A DNA stretch of 24,406 bases, taken from positions 1 through 24,406 of the forward strand of contig QZKU01000131.1 in assembly GCA_003598085.1 (NCBI GenBank), read 5' to 3'. Made by a program: the position numbers and the translations under genes. The notes beneath the pieces were generated by a model that saw only the letters and a program-made list of their open reading frames with translations, was not told the origin of the DNA and did no database searches. Positions 1 to 7,811 of this stretch are shown piece by piece. Source of the DNA: Candidatus Abyssobacteria bacterium SURF_5 (GTDB taxonomy: Bacteria; Abyssobacteria; SURF-5). How positions within the stretch are numbered: the first letter of the stretch is position 1; the number at the start of each line of letters is the position of its first letter.

Positions 1-113
1 TTTGATCGCGACTTTGCTCAAGAAATCTGCTGGTGGGATTACTTAAGGCAACTCAAGAACTTATGTGGGAATTCCCCACCCGGTTTGCGGAATCGCTGCC
101 GTTCCGGCGCGAA

Positions 114-142
114 TTGCAAATTCAATACTATTTAACTATAAT
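114..142 (+). promoter_or_regulatory. Sigma70-like promoter upstream of pyruvate kinase
   Basis: TTGCAA at 114-119 and a perfect TATAAT at 137-142 are separated by 17 nt. Transcription would begin near 149, about 40 nt before the preferred pyruvate kinase start. It is the only good hexamer pair I see in the AT-richer patch before the gene. Confidence 0.6.
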
Positions 143-191
143 TTAGGCATCTTCTAAACACACACAAACCTCCAGACATGTGCTTATTCGC

Positions 192-1646
192 ATGCGCAGA
201 ACCAAAATAATCGCGACCATCGGCCCGAAATCAAGTGACGAGGCCGTTCTCCGCCGGATGCTCGAGGCGGGAATGGACGTCGCGCGCCTGAATTTTTCCC
301 ATGGGACCCAGGAAGGACACGAGCGCAGCTTCCGCTTGATTCGAAAGCTGAGCAGCGAGATGCGCCGGCCCGTCGGCATCATAGCCGATCTGCAGGGACC
401 GAAAATTCGGACCGGAGAACTGGCGACCGACCCGTTGAACGTGCGCACAGGAAGCACCCTCATCATCACCACCGAGCAAATCAAAGGCTCCAACGGCCGA
501 ATATCGACAACATATCGGCGCCTCCACCGCGATGTCAAGCCCGGTGACCGCATTCTCCTCGATGACGGTTCAATCGAAGTAACCGTGAAAAAAATATCTG
601 GAAGAGACATCTACTGTCGTGTTGTCTCCGGCGGCGTGCTGGGCGCCCGCAAGGGAATCAATCTGCCGGGAATAAAAGTCTCGGAGCCGACTCTCACGCG
701 CAAGGACAAAGAAGACATCACGTTTGCCGCCGCACTGGGGGTCGATTTCTTCGCCATCAGCTTTGTCCGGCAGCCCGACGACATCAACCGCCTGAGGGCG
801 CTGCTGCAGAATCTGAAGTGCGCGACTCCTATTATCGCAAAAATCGAGAAACCGGAGGCGCTCGACAATATCGACGACATCATTTCGGTCTCCGACGGCA
901 TCATGGTCGCTCGCGGCGATCTCGGAGTGGAAATGCCGCCGGAGAAAGTGCCGCAAATTCAGAAGGAACTGATCGGGCGCTGTAACCAAGCAGGCAAGCC
1001 GGTGATAACGGCAACGCAAATGCTCGAATCAATGATTCACGAGGCGACTCCTACCCGGGCTGAGGCTTCGGATATCGTGAATGCAATTTACGATGGCACG
1101 AGCGCCGTCATGCTGTCGGGTGAGACTGCCATCGGCGATTATCCCGTTCTTTCCGTCAAGACGATGGCGAAAATAGCCGAAGAGGCGGATATCTATGTGA
1201 TCGAGAAGGAGAAAAAAATCTTCCGGCGCTCCACCGCGATCGATTCGTTTGAAGACGCAATCGGGCAAGCCACACAGACAACCTCCCGCCATTTGCCCAC
1301 GCGTCTCATCGTATGCTTTACCTCGTCTGGATTCACCGCTCAGCATATCGCCAGCTATCGGCCGGAGGCCCCCATCATTGCGGTGACTCAACACAAATCG
1401 GTCCAGGAACGGGTGAGTCTGTACTGGGGCGTCCAATCGATCCTGGTGGAACCGGCCGAAACCGTTGATCGCATGATCGAGCGCGTGAAAGAAGAACTGC
1501 TGAAGAGGGCTATGGTCCGCCGGGGCGACAGCATCATCATTACGGCCGGATATCCGCTCGGCGTCTCGGGAATGACCAACATGATGCAACTGGTCCGCGT
1601 GGGCGGCGGCAAACGCCTGCGCAAAGCGAGGGGGAAGCAAGGATAA
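192..1646 (+). CDS. pyk: Pyruvate kinase
   Basis: Glycolytic enzyme that transfers phosphate from phosphoenolpyruvate to ADP, giving pyruvate and ATP in the cytosol. The N-terminus MRRTKIIATIGPKS is the family's usual opening, so I place the start at ATG 192 (484 aa). A GTG at 180 would add four residues. Neither has a clear ribosome-binding site. Family hallmarks are visible: GADLQGPKIRTG-type strand near residues 65-75 (here IADLQGPKIRTGE), the catalytic-lysine segment IAKIEKPEAL, the metal-binding segment VARGDLGVE, and ITATQMLESM. A C-terminal regulatory domain follows from about residue 350. Length is normal for a single-domain-set bacterial enzyme without an extra C-terminal PEP-utiliser domain. 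It lies just upstream of bshC with a 3-nt gap, so the two are probably co-transcribed from the promoter at 114-142. Confidence 0.96.
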   Translation: MRRTKIIATIGPKSSDEAVLRRMLEAGMDVARLNFSHGTQEGHERSFRLIRKLSSEMRRPVGIIADLQGPKIRTGELATDPLNVRTGSTLIITTEQIKGSNGRISTTYRRLHRDVKPGDRILLDDGSIEVTVKKISGRDIYCRVVSGGVLGARKGINLPGIKVSEPTLTRKDKEDITFAAALGVDFFAISFVRQPDDINRLRALLQNLKCATPIIAKIEKPEALDNIDDIISVSDGIMVARGDLGVEMPPEKVPQIQKELIGRCNQAGKPVITATQMLESMIHEATPTRAEASDIVNAIYDGTSAVMLSGETAIGDYPVLSVKTMAKIAEEADIYVIEKEKKIFRRSTAIDSFEDAIGQATQTTSRHLPTRLIVCFTSSGFTAQHIASYRPEAPIIAVTQHKSVQERVSLYWGVQSILVEPAETVDRMIERVKEELLKRAMVRRGDSIIITAGYPLGVSGMTNMMQLVRVGGGKRLRKARGKQG

Positions 1647-1649
1647 AGC

Positions 1650-3248
1650 ATGTCACCGGCGCGCCAGCTCTTCAACGACTACTCCCACAATTTCCAGCAG
1701 GTGCGCCAGTTCTTTCGGTACGACCCCCGAAACCTTGACGCCGCACTCAGCGAACTGCGCGGAACCCAGCAGAGGCGCTTCGACGAGAACCAGATCAATG
1801 AAATCAAGCTGTACAACAAGAGGATGGACTGCGGCGAGGAAACGATTCAGAACATAGACAAGCTGTCGGAAAGCAACACGGTCGCCGTCGTCACCGGCCA
1901 ACAGCCGGCGATCTTTACCGGTCCGCTGTACACGATTTACAAGACGATCACCGCCATCAAGCTGGCTCGCCATATCAGTCAAAGACACAATATTCCCGCA
2001 GTGCCCATCTTCTGGAACGCGTCCGAAGACCATGATTTTCAGGACGTGCGTCATGTCGAGTTCGTCAACCGCGACAACCGCCTCATCAGCCTCATGTATG
2101 AGCCGCAGGCCGATGTGGAAGGAAAATCCATCTTTGATATTCCGCTCGAACCGTCCCTCTCTTTCCTCATCGACCTCCTCGAAGGCGACACCGACACGAC
2201 CGAATTCAAGCCGTACCTGGTGAACTTGCTGCGCAATTCGCTCGGACGCTGCTACTCGCTCGCCGACTGGTTTTCGCATTTGTTGCAGGCATTGTTCAAC
2301 CCCTACGGGCTGATCATCCTCGACGCGCACCTGCCGCCATGCCGCCAGCTTGCCCGCCCGGTCGTCGGGCGCGAGATCAAGACGCCGCTGCGCTCCTCGC
2401 GACTCATCAACGAGGCCGGCATCCAGTTGCAGGCGCTGGGCTACCACCGGCAGATCGAGCGGAAAGAAGACGAGGTCAATTTCTTCTTCTATGCGCAAGG
2501 CCGGCGCAACAAGGTGCGCTTCCGCCAGGGCAGATTCATCGTCGACCGCATCGGCCTCGAATACGATCAGGCCGAAATGCTGGACATGCTCGCGCAGGAA
2601 CCTCAGCGATTCAGTCCGAGCGCGGCTCTCAGGCCGCTCGTGCAGGACCATATCCTTCCAACTATCGCCTGCGTTGGAGGCCCCGGCGAGATTGCTTATT
2701 TCGCACAAATGAGGAATGTCTACTCATTTTTCGATCTCGTGATGCCGGTTATCTATCCGCGGGCACGTGCGGTACTGGTGGAGGCGACCGTTGCAAAAAT
2801 TTTGGAGCGGTACGGACTACATGTGGAAGATATGCCCAAAAACAGGAAAGAGCTGCTGCAGATGACAGCCGCGCACAAGTCGGGACGCCCGATCGTGCAG
2901 GCATGCGACAGAAAGCTCGAAGTCATACAGATGCTGCTCGATGAGTTAAGGCGCGAAGTTGCCGAGGTTGAGACGACGCTCGTCGAACCCATTGATAAGC
3001 TGAAAAGAAAAATCGGCGAAGAAATGGATCGGCTGCGTGAGAAACTTGTGTCGGCTCAGCAGACCGATCTTGACGTGGCCGAACAGCAAATTGACAAGTT
3101 GAAGACAAACCTCTTCCCGGAAGGAAAAGAACAGGAACGCGTGCTCAACATCTTTCCCTTCCTCTTCGCATACGGTATCCAGTTCATAGCCCATCTGGAG
3201 AAAACGCTGGATATCTTCTCGTTCGATCAGCAGGTAATCCATATCTGA
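1650..3248 (+). CDS. bshC: Bacillithiol biosynthesis cysteine-adding enzyme BshC
   Basis: Proposed last step of bacillithiol synthesis: adding cysteine to glucosaminyl-malate to make the low-molecular-weight thiol. The 532-aa length fits the family. Visible signatures are VVTGQQ at about residues 80-85 followed by FTGPLYTIYK, then VPIFWNASEDHDF near 113-125, both typical of BshC. A predicted coiled coil of charged helices covers roughly residues 420-500, as in known BshC structures, and the C-terminus ends with a short hydrophobic segment. An AAGGA ribosome-binding site at 1639-1643 sits 6 nt before ATG 1650, only 3 nt after the pyk stop, which implies an operon. bshA and bshB are not in the window. 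BshC implies a bacillithiol-type thiol in this organism; the family is known from Firmicutes, Bacteroidota, Acidobacteria, Deinococcota and others. Confidence 0.93.
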   Translation: MSPARQLFNDYSHNFQQVRQFFRYDPRNLDAALSELRGTQQRRFDENQINEIKLYNKRMDCGEETIQNIDKLSESNTVAVVTGQQPAIFTGPLYTIYKTITAIKLARHISQRHNIPAVPIFWNASEDHDFQDVRHVEFVNRDNRLISLMYEPQADVEGKSIFDIPLEPSLSFLIDLLEGDTDTTEFKPYLVNLLRNSLGRCYSLADWFSHLLQALFNPYGLIILDAHLPPCRQLARPVVGREIKTPLRSSRLINEAGIQLQALGYHRQIERKEDEVNFFFYAQGRRNKVRFRQGRFIVDRIGLEYDQAEMLDMLAQEPQRFSPSAALRPLVQDHILPTIACVGGPGEIAYFAQMRNVYSFFDLVMPVIYPRARAVLVEATVAKILERYGLHVEDMPKNRKELLQMTAAHKSGRPIVQACDRKLEVIQMLLDELRREVAEVETTLVEPIDKLKRKIGEEMDRLREKLVSAQQTDLDVAEQQIDKLKTNLFPEGKEQERVLNIFPFLFAYGIQFIAHLEKTLDIFSFDQQVIHI

Positions 3249-3335
3249 ATCGTTTCGTTCAAACCTTCTTCGGGCGCCTCGCCTTTTCCCTTGGTGCGCC
3301 GGCCGTTCGAGCATGCGCCGGTATGCCGGGAGCTT

Positions 3336-3367
3336 TCGTCAACCTGGAGCGGCCTTTTGGTTGACAA
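3336..3367. promoter_or_regulatory. Candidate BirA (biotin repressor) operator
   Basis: An inverted repeat reads TCGTCAACC (3336-3344), 14 nt of spacer, GGTTGACAA (3359-3367). This matches the known BirA box form TTGTnAACC-N14/16-GGTTnACAA with one mismatch, in the left arm. The right arm overlaps the -35 hexamer of the bioB promoter, so a bound BirA-biotinyl-AMP dimer would occlude RNA polymerase. It predicts biotin-dependent repression of the whole bioBF-X-Y-DA operon and a BirA with an N-terminal DNA-binding domain elsewhere in the genome. Confidence 0.8.
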
Positions 3368-3390
3368 ATGCCGCCCTCGCCTGTTACGAT
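3361..3390 (+). promoter_or_regulatory. Sigma70-like promoter of the biotin operon
   Basis: Perfect -35 TTGACA at 3361-3366, 18-nt spacer, -10 TACGAT at 3385-3390, preceded by an extended -10 TG (3382-3383). Transcription should start near 3397. This lies inside the longest open frame of bioB and so argues for the shorter bioB start at 3430. Confidence 0.72.
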
Positions 3391-3429
3391 GAGCACAGTT
3401 TTTTTGCTGAACACATCCCGGAATTACAG

Positions 3430-4410
3430 ATGGTCGAAAGAAAAAATTTCGCCGGCTGGGCGGAGCGCGTAACAAAAGGAGAGCGGCTGGAGCAAGCCGA
3501 AGCGCTCGCGATTCTTGAGACCCCGCGGGAGCGCGTCTTTCACTTGCTCGCGGCGGCGAACGATGTCCGCCGCCATTTCAAGGGCGACACCATCGATCTG
3601 TGCGGCGTCGTCAACGCGAAATCGGGCATGTGCTCCGAGGACTGCGCATTCTGCGCTCAATCGGCTCACCATGATACGGGCGTCGCTGTGTATCCATTGA
3701 TGGACGCGTCAAGAATACTGGAACATGCCCGCGCCGCGGAGCAGATGAGCGCGCACCGATTCGGCATCGTCACCAGCGGCCGCGGCGTGGACAAGGACCA
3801 CGTGCTTGATTGCGTGTGCGCGGCGCTGGCGGGTATGGAGAAGACCACCGCCCTTGGCCGGTGCGCCTCTTTGGGAACCCTCTCACGCGAACAGTTGCTC
3901 AGATTAAAGGATGCCGGCCTGCAGAGCATTCATCACAACATCGAAACCGCCGAAAGCTTCTTTTCCTCGATCTGTTCCACTCACACGTATGCCGACAGAG
4001 TGGAAACCGTGCGGGCGGCGAAAGAGGTGGGCTTTGTCGTATGCTGCGGCGGCATTTTCGGCATGGGAGAAACAAACGAGCATCGTGTCGAGATGGCGCT
4101 CGCGCTGCGCGCGTTGCAAGTGGATTCCGTGCCGCTGAACTTCCTGAATCCGATTCCCGGCACCAGACTTGAATCGGCCCAACCGCTTTCCCCGCTCGAG
4201 ATCCTGAAGATCATCGCGATGTTCCGTTTTATGATGCCGGACAAGGATATTCGCACGTGTGGGGGACGCGAACGCAACCTTCGCTCGCTGCAACCGCTGA
4301 TGTACGTCGCCGGCGCCAACGGCTCGATGATCGGCAATTACCTGACCACCCTCGGCCGCGATCCGAGAGAGGACCTCGAAATGATATCCGACCTCGGCCT
4401 CACAACTTGA
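3430..4410 (+). CDS. bioB: Biotin synthase (radical SAM), with type II-like auxiliary-cluster ligands
   Basis: Inserts sulfur into dethiobiotin to form biotin, using S-adenosylmethionine and two iron-sulfur clusters. I start at ATG 3430 (326 aa) because the promoter lies inside the longer frame, which opens at 3313. The radical-SAM cysteines are C68, C72 and C75 (CSEDCAFC). Aligning by eye to E. coli BioB, the auxiliary-cluster ligands are altered. The residue matching Cys97 is Gly112 (RFGIVTSG). Cys128 and Cys188 are kept as Cys145 and Cys205. Arg260 is kept as Arg275. New cysteines appear at 206 (VCCGG) and 277 (IRTCGGRE). This resembles so-called type II BioB from obligate anaerobes, reported to carry a larger auxiliary cluster. 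First gene of a six-gene operon. The ribosome-binding site is weak. Confidence 0.94.
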   Translation: MVERKNFAGWAERVTKGERLEQAEALAILETPRERVFHLLAAANDVRRHFKGDTIDLCGVVNAKSGMCSEDCAFCAQSAHHDTGVAVYPLMDASRILEHARAAEQMSAHRFGIVTSGRGVDKDHVLDCVCAALAGMEKTTALGRCASLGTLSREQLLRLKDAGLQSIHHNIETAESFFSSICSTHTYADRVETVRAAKEVGFVVCCGGIFGMGETNEHRVEMALALRALQVDSVPLNFLNPIPGTRLESAQPLSPLEILKIIAMFRFMMPDKDIRTCGGRERNLRSLQPLMYVAGANGSMIGNYLTTLGRDPREDLEMISDLGLTT

Positions 4411-4420
4411 AAGTTGCGGA

Positions 4421-5632
4421 GTGCAGACGTTCAATATGATACCAATTCGTGATGCTGCCGCTCGTGAATACGCCGCCATTGCGCACGAGCTGAATGATAT
4501 CGAGACGCAAGGCCTGCTGCGCCGGCCTGAGACTATCGAGGGACCCATCGGCCCCCGCGTTCGCATCAACGGGAAAGAGGTCCTGCTGCTCTGCACGAAT
4601 GATTATCTCGGCCTGGCAAATCATCCCGCGGTGAAACAGGCCGCCCGAGAGGCGCTCGAGAGGGATGGGGCCGGAGCGGGCGCGTCCCGGCTCGTTTCGG
4701 GAACACTTTCAATCCATAAGGAACTCGAGCGGGCGCTGGCAAATCTGAAGAAAACGGAATCGGCATTGGTTTTCGGCTCCGGCTATCTCGCAAATATCGG
4801 CGCTGTCTCCACCTTGTGCGGTCCCGGCGATACCATCTACAGCGACCGACTCAACCACGCCAGCATCATTGACGCCTGCCGGCTCAGTCGCGCGCGTATC
4901 AGGATTTTCCCTCATCGCGATACGGGCCAACTGCGGAAGACGCTGAAAAAGAGCAGGGCGGCCGGCCGCAAAATGATCGTGACGGATGGCGTTTTCAGCA
5001 TGGATGGCGATATCGCGCCCCTGCCGGAATTGGCGGACCTTGCGGATGAATTCGGCACGCTCCTCATGGTGGATGACGCGCACGCCACCGGCGTCCTTGG
5101 CAAAGATTGGAGCGGAACTTCCGCTTACTTCAGCCTGAACGGCGTCGATGTCCAGATGGGGACCCTCAGCAAAGCCCTCGGGAGCTACGGGGCGTTCATT
5201 GCCGGCCCAAACCAGCTCATCGAGCTGCTGATCAACCGGGCCCGGAGTTTCATCTACACAACCGCCCTTCCGCCGGCGTCGGCAGCGGCAGCACTGGCGG
5301 CTTTGAAGATTCTCAAAGATGAACCCGATTTCCCGCGCCGGCTCTGGCAAAACGCCGATACCTTGAAGACCGGGCTGAGAGCATCCGGTTTTTCCGTCGG
5401 CTCCTCGGAAACGTTCATCATTCCCTTGATCGTCGGCGACGCCCGAACCTGTGTGGCGATGGCGACCGCATTGCTCAAGGAAGGCGTTTTCGCGCAGGCG
5501 ATTCGTCCGCCGTCCGTCCCGGAAGGATCATCCCGGCTGCGCATTGTGCCTTCGGCCCTGCACGAGACGGCCGATATGGAGCTTGCGGTCCAGGCGTTCG
5601 AGCGCGCCGGCAAGAAGTGCGGCATTATCTGA
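4421..5632 (+). CDS. bioF: 8-amino-7-oxononanoate synthase
   Basis: PLP-dependent condensation of pimeloyl thioester with L-alanine to give 8-amino-7-oxononanoate, the first step of biotin ring assembly. It belongs to the alpha-oxoamine synthase family. Visible motifs are the NDYLGLANHP segment at the start of the fold, GSGYLANIG, the histidine/aspartate segment VDDAHATGVLG, and the PLP lysine in TLSKALGSYG (K251 counted from GTG). The frame opens with GTG 4421, 10 nt after the bioB stop. An ATG at 4436 is a possible shorter start, and neither has a strong Shine-Dalgarno. At about 400 aa it is slightly longer than E. coli BioF. The related glycine C-acetyltransferase (Kbl) is the alternative by fold alone, but the position between bioB and bioD/bioA settles it as BioF. 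Confidence 0.93.
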   Translation: MQTFNMIPIRDAAAREYAAIAHELNDIETQGLLRRPETIEGPIGPRVRINGKEVLLLCTNDYLGLANHPAVKQAAREALERDGAGAGASRLVSGTLSIHKELERALANLKKTESALVFGSGYLANIGAVSTLCGPGDTIYSDRLNHASIIDACRLSRARIRIFPHRDTGQLRKTLKKSRAAGRKMIVTDGVFSMDGDIAPLPELADLADEFGTLLMVDDAHATGVLGKDWSGTSAYFSLNGVDVQMGTLSKALGSYGAFIAGPNQLIELLINRARSFIYTTALPPASAAAALAALKILKDEPDFPRRLWQNADTLKTGLRASGFSVGSSETFIIPLIVGDARTCVAMATALLKEGVFAQAIRPPSVPEGSSRLRIVPSALHETADMELAVQAFERAGKKCGII

Positions 5633-5644
5633 GGGAAAAATTCC

Positions 5645-6451
5645 ATGGAAATTGATGCGGCAAAATGCGTCGGCTGCGGCAATTGCGTTCCGTTCTGCAC
5701 CATGGGCGCGATTCGAGTCGAAAACGACGTCGCGGTAGTCAATGAGGATGAGTGCGTGGAATGCAGCACGTGCTACCGCTGCTGCGGGCCCGAAGGGCTG
5801 AGGGCGACATTTGTGCGCGGCTTGAGACGCCTGTTCAGGGCGCTCCATTTGCGCTACGACGCGCCTCTGGATGTCTGCCCGACCGGAGCGCTCGTTCCGC
5901 CGGAACTCAAGTGGCCGCGCTCGCTCAGGCGCGCTTTCAGCGACCCGACCGTAACGCACGACAGCACGGGAATGGCCGGGCGGGGAACCGAAGAGATCAA
6001 GACCAACGACATTACCGGCCGCATCGGGCCCGGCGAGGCCGGCATCGTGATCGATCTCGGCAGGCCGGGGACAGGGGTTTTCTTTCGTGATATCGACACG
6101 ATGACCCGGGCGCTCGCACAGCTCGACGTTTTCTTCGAGCCGCAGAACCCGTTAACTCATCTCATGAACGATCCGCAAAACGGCTCGCTCAGGAAAGATA
6201 TCGCAAATGAAAAAGTGTTGTCGGCGATCATCGAACTCAAAATAAAGCTCGCCGATCTGCCCGAAGTCCTTCATCTGGTCGAGAAAACTGCAACCGCGCT
6301 CGATACGGTGATAAGCGTCGGCGTCTCGACCAAATGTGATCCCGAGGGAGGCATACCGCACGAGAGCATCTGCAGCGGCGCCGGATATCCGCTCTCGCTC
6401 AACGGGAAAACGAACCTGGGACTCGGGCGCCCCGTGGAGGGAATGTCCTGA
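5645..6451 (+). CDS. Protein X: two-[4Fe-4S] ferredoxin-domain protein in the biotin operon, unrecognised C-terminal domain
   Basis: Function unknown. The 268-aa protein begins with a ferredoxin-like module. The first motif is C8-x2-C11-x2-C14-x3-C18. The second is C37-x2-C40-x2-C43 with its last ligand probably Cys78 in CPTGAL, after an insert of about 34 residues that also holds C46 and C47. From about residue 110 a separate domain follows (TNDITGRIGPGEAG, DLGRPGTGVFFRDI, then LNEKVL-like helix), ending with Cys231 and Cys243 and a GKTNLGLGRP segment. No membrane segment or signal peptide is visible, so it is cytosolic. A GAGGGA ribosome-binding site at 5631-5636 overlaps the bioF stop, and its stop shares one base with the start of protein Y. 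Inference: an electron carrier or iron-sulfur partner for an enzyme of the operon, BioB being the obvious candidate. Confidence 0.85.
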   Translation: MEIDAAKCVGCGNCVPFCTMGAIRVENDVAVVNEDECVECSTCYRCCGPEGLRATFVRGLRRLFRALHLRYDAPLDVCPTGALVPPELKWPRSLRRAFSDPTVTHDSTGMAGRGTEEIKTNDITGRIGPGEAGIVIDLGRPGTGVFFRDIDTMTRALAQLDVFFEPQNPLTHLMNDPQNGSLRKDIANEKVLSAIIELKIKLADLPEVLHLVEKTATALDTVISVGVSTKCDPEGGIPHESICSGAGYPLSLNGKTNLGLGRPVEGMS

Positions 6452-7074
6452 TGACGAACACATTACATCGAAGAGGAACTCCACAGACACTCCGGCAGGA
6501 TTTTGTTCTTTTCGCAACGCCGTCGCGAAGCCTGTCGCCCGATCTGCCCGATAAAATGAAACGGTTCACCGAAATCTGCCTCCGGCATAACCCGCTCAAC
6601 ATGGCAAAGATCGAGAACATGGCGATGCGGCGCGTCGACCCGCGCCGGCTGAAGGAAGAAATGCAGGACCAAATAGGAATTACCGCCGTCTTCGATAATC
6701 CGGATTCTCTCGCATCCGCAATCGCGGAGCTGAAAGAGGCCGATCTGGGGATTCCGATTAACGTGAGCGGACTGCTGGAACAGGTGAAAGAATGCTGCGG
6801 AAAGGCGGGAATAACGCGACACAGCGTCGAGCAGTCGCTCGGCATCTTTGGGAAAAAGGAAAAACTGCCGCCGCCGGAGATCGTCGAAATCAATACCTTG
6901 TGCGGCCACGGAATGGTCTCGTTCAATCTCATAAAAAAGGTGGCCGATGAGGTGAAGCTGGGACGCATGACGCCCGAGCAGGGAGCATACCTGCTGGCGA
7001 AGCCCTGCGAATGCGGCGCGTTCAATCCAGTGCGCGCGCGGCAGGTGCTCGAGGCGCTGAGAATGAAGGGATAA
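6451..7074 (+). CDS. Protein Y: conserved-looking Cys-rich protein of the biotin operon, function unknown
   Basis: I do not recognise this 207-aa protein. It starts at ATG 6451, overlapping the stop of protein X as TGATG, with GGAGG at 6436-6440, so it is translationally coupled to X. The first 35 residues look poorly ordered. The core begins around FTEICLRHNPLNMAKIENM. Cysteines are clustered in segments that look like ligand sites: C115-C116 (KECCGKAG), C151 (TLCGHGMVSF) and C186-x-C188 (KPCECGAFNP). These could bind an iron-sulfur cluster or zinc. There is no signal peptide or membrane segment. Strict coupling to the ferredoxin-like X and position between bioF and bioD suggest the two form a complex acting in biotin synthesis, for example electron delivery to BioB or rebuilding its sacrificial cluster. 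This is inference. Confidence 0.82.
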   Translation: MTNTLHRRGTPQTLRQDFVLFATPSRSLSPDLPDKMKRFTEICLRHNPLNMAKIENMAMRRVDPRRLKEEMQDQIGITAVFDNPDSLASAIAELKEADLGIPINVSGLLEQVKECCGKAGITRHSVEQSLGIFGKKEKLPPPEIVEINTLCGHGMVSFNLIKKVADEVKLGRMTPEQGAYLLAKPCECGAFNPVRARQVLEALRMKG

Positions 7075-7076
7075 GT

Positions 7077-7811
7077 GTGGCGAAACCTGGGCTTTTCGTA
7101 ACCGCGACGGATACGGAAGTCGGTAAGACCGTTGTCGCCGGCGGCCTTGTTCTGGCTCTGCGGGCACACGGTTTTGACGTCGGCGTCATGAAGCCTGCGG
7201 CCACCGGCTGTCGCTCTCGCAGGGGAAAAACTCTTGCAGAGGACGTGGAATTCCTGATGGAGGCTGCCGCAACCGACGACGAGCGCGAACTGGTTTGCCC
7301 ATACATGCTCCGCGATCCGCTCGCTCCGCAGGTGGCGGCGGAAAGGGAGGATTCCCGGCTCGATATTCGCAGAATTCGAAGCGCCTTTCAGAAGCTGCGG
7401 AGCAGGCACGACGCGATGATAGTGGAAGGTGCTGGCGGAGTTTATGTTCCGCTCCGGCCGAGATATTACATGCTGGACCTGATGTCCGATCTCGGGCTGC
7501 CCGCGCTCGTGGTGATCAGGCCCGCATTGGGAACAATTAACCATACCTTGCTTACGCTCGACGCTTTGCGCGCTCGCAAGATTCCTGTCGCAGGCGTCAT
7601 CATGAATAATTATCCCAAAAGACCGTCGCTTGCCGAACGCACCAATCCCGAAGTCCTCAGAGACTGTCCCGGTGTGCCATTTTTGGGTGTCCTGCCGCGC
7701 TTGGAAATGGTTTCGGTATCGCAACGGCGTTTCGACGGCCTTCAGAATGCGATAGAGGAGGCGATAGACGTGGGGCAACTCGTGGATTTTCTGCGGAGGA
7801 ACTGCCGCTGA
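7077..7811 (+). CDS. bioD: ATP-dependent dethiobiotin synthetase
   Basis: Closes the ureido ring of dethiobiotin from 7,8-diaminopelargonate, CO2 and ATP. I place the start at GTG 7077 (244 aa): a GAAGGG ribosome-binding site lies about 7 nt upstream, protein Y stops at 7074, and the protein then begins AKPGLFVTATDTEVGKT, right where E. coli BioD begins. The P-loop is TATDTEVGKT (residues 9-18), with Ala where E. coli has the first Gly of this loop. MKPAATG carries the substrate-contacting lysine, and VEGAGGVYVPL is the diaminopelargonate-binding loop. A 22-residue-longer frame opening at 7011 overlaps protein Y and is unlikely. The stop TGA overlaps the ATG of bioA. Confidence 0.95.
   Translation: MAKPGLFVTATDTEVGKTVVAGGLVLALRAHGFDVGVMKPAATGCRSRRGKTLAEDVEFLMEAAATDDERELVCPYMLRDPLAPQVAAEREDSRLDIRRIRSAFQKLRSRHDAMIVEGAGGVYVPLRPRYYMLDLMSDLGLPALVVIRPALGTINHTLLTLDALRARKIPVAGVIMNNYPKRPSLAERTNPEVLRDCPGVPFLGVLPRLEMVSVSQRRFDGLQNAIEEAIDVGQLVDFLRRNCR

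Noticed and set aside
65-79. Hairpin GTGGG-AATTC-CCCAC as a terminator
   Set aside because: Short stem and no T-run after it.
1-135. Open frame at the left edge (frame 1 to TAA 133-135; frame 2 to TAA 44-46) as the tail of an upstream gene
   Set aside because: Neither short peptide resembles a known C-terminus, and the pyk promoter overlaps the first. Too little sequence to decide.
1653-2708. 351-residue minus-strand open frame
   Set aside because: Shadow of bshC caused by high GC in third positions.
3313-3429. N-terminal extension of bioB
   Set aside because: Contains the promoter and operator half-site region, and family members start near MVERKNF.
6399-7778. 459-residue minus-strand open frame over protein Y and bioD
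   Set aside because: Covers well-supported plus-strand genes in a coupled operon; no motifs, no ribosome-binding site.
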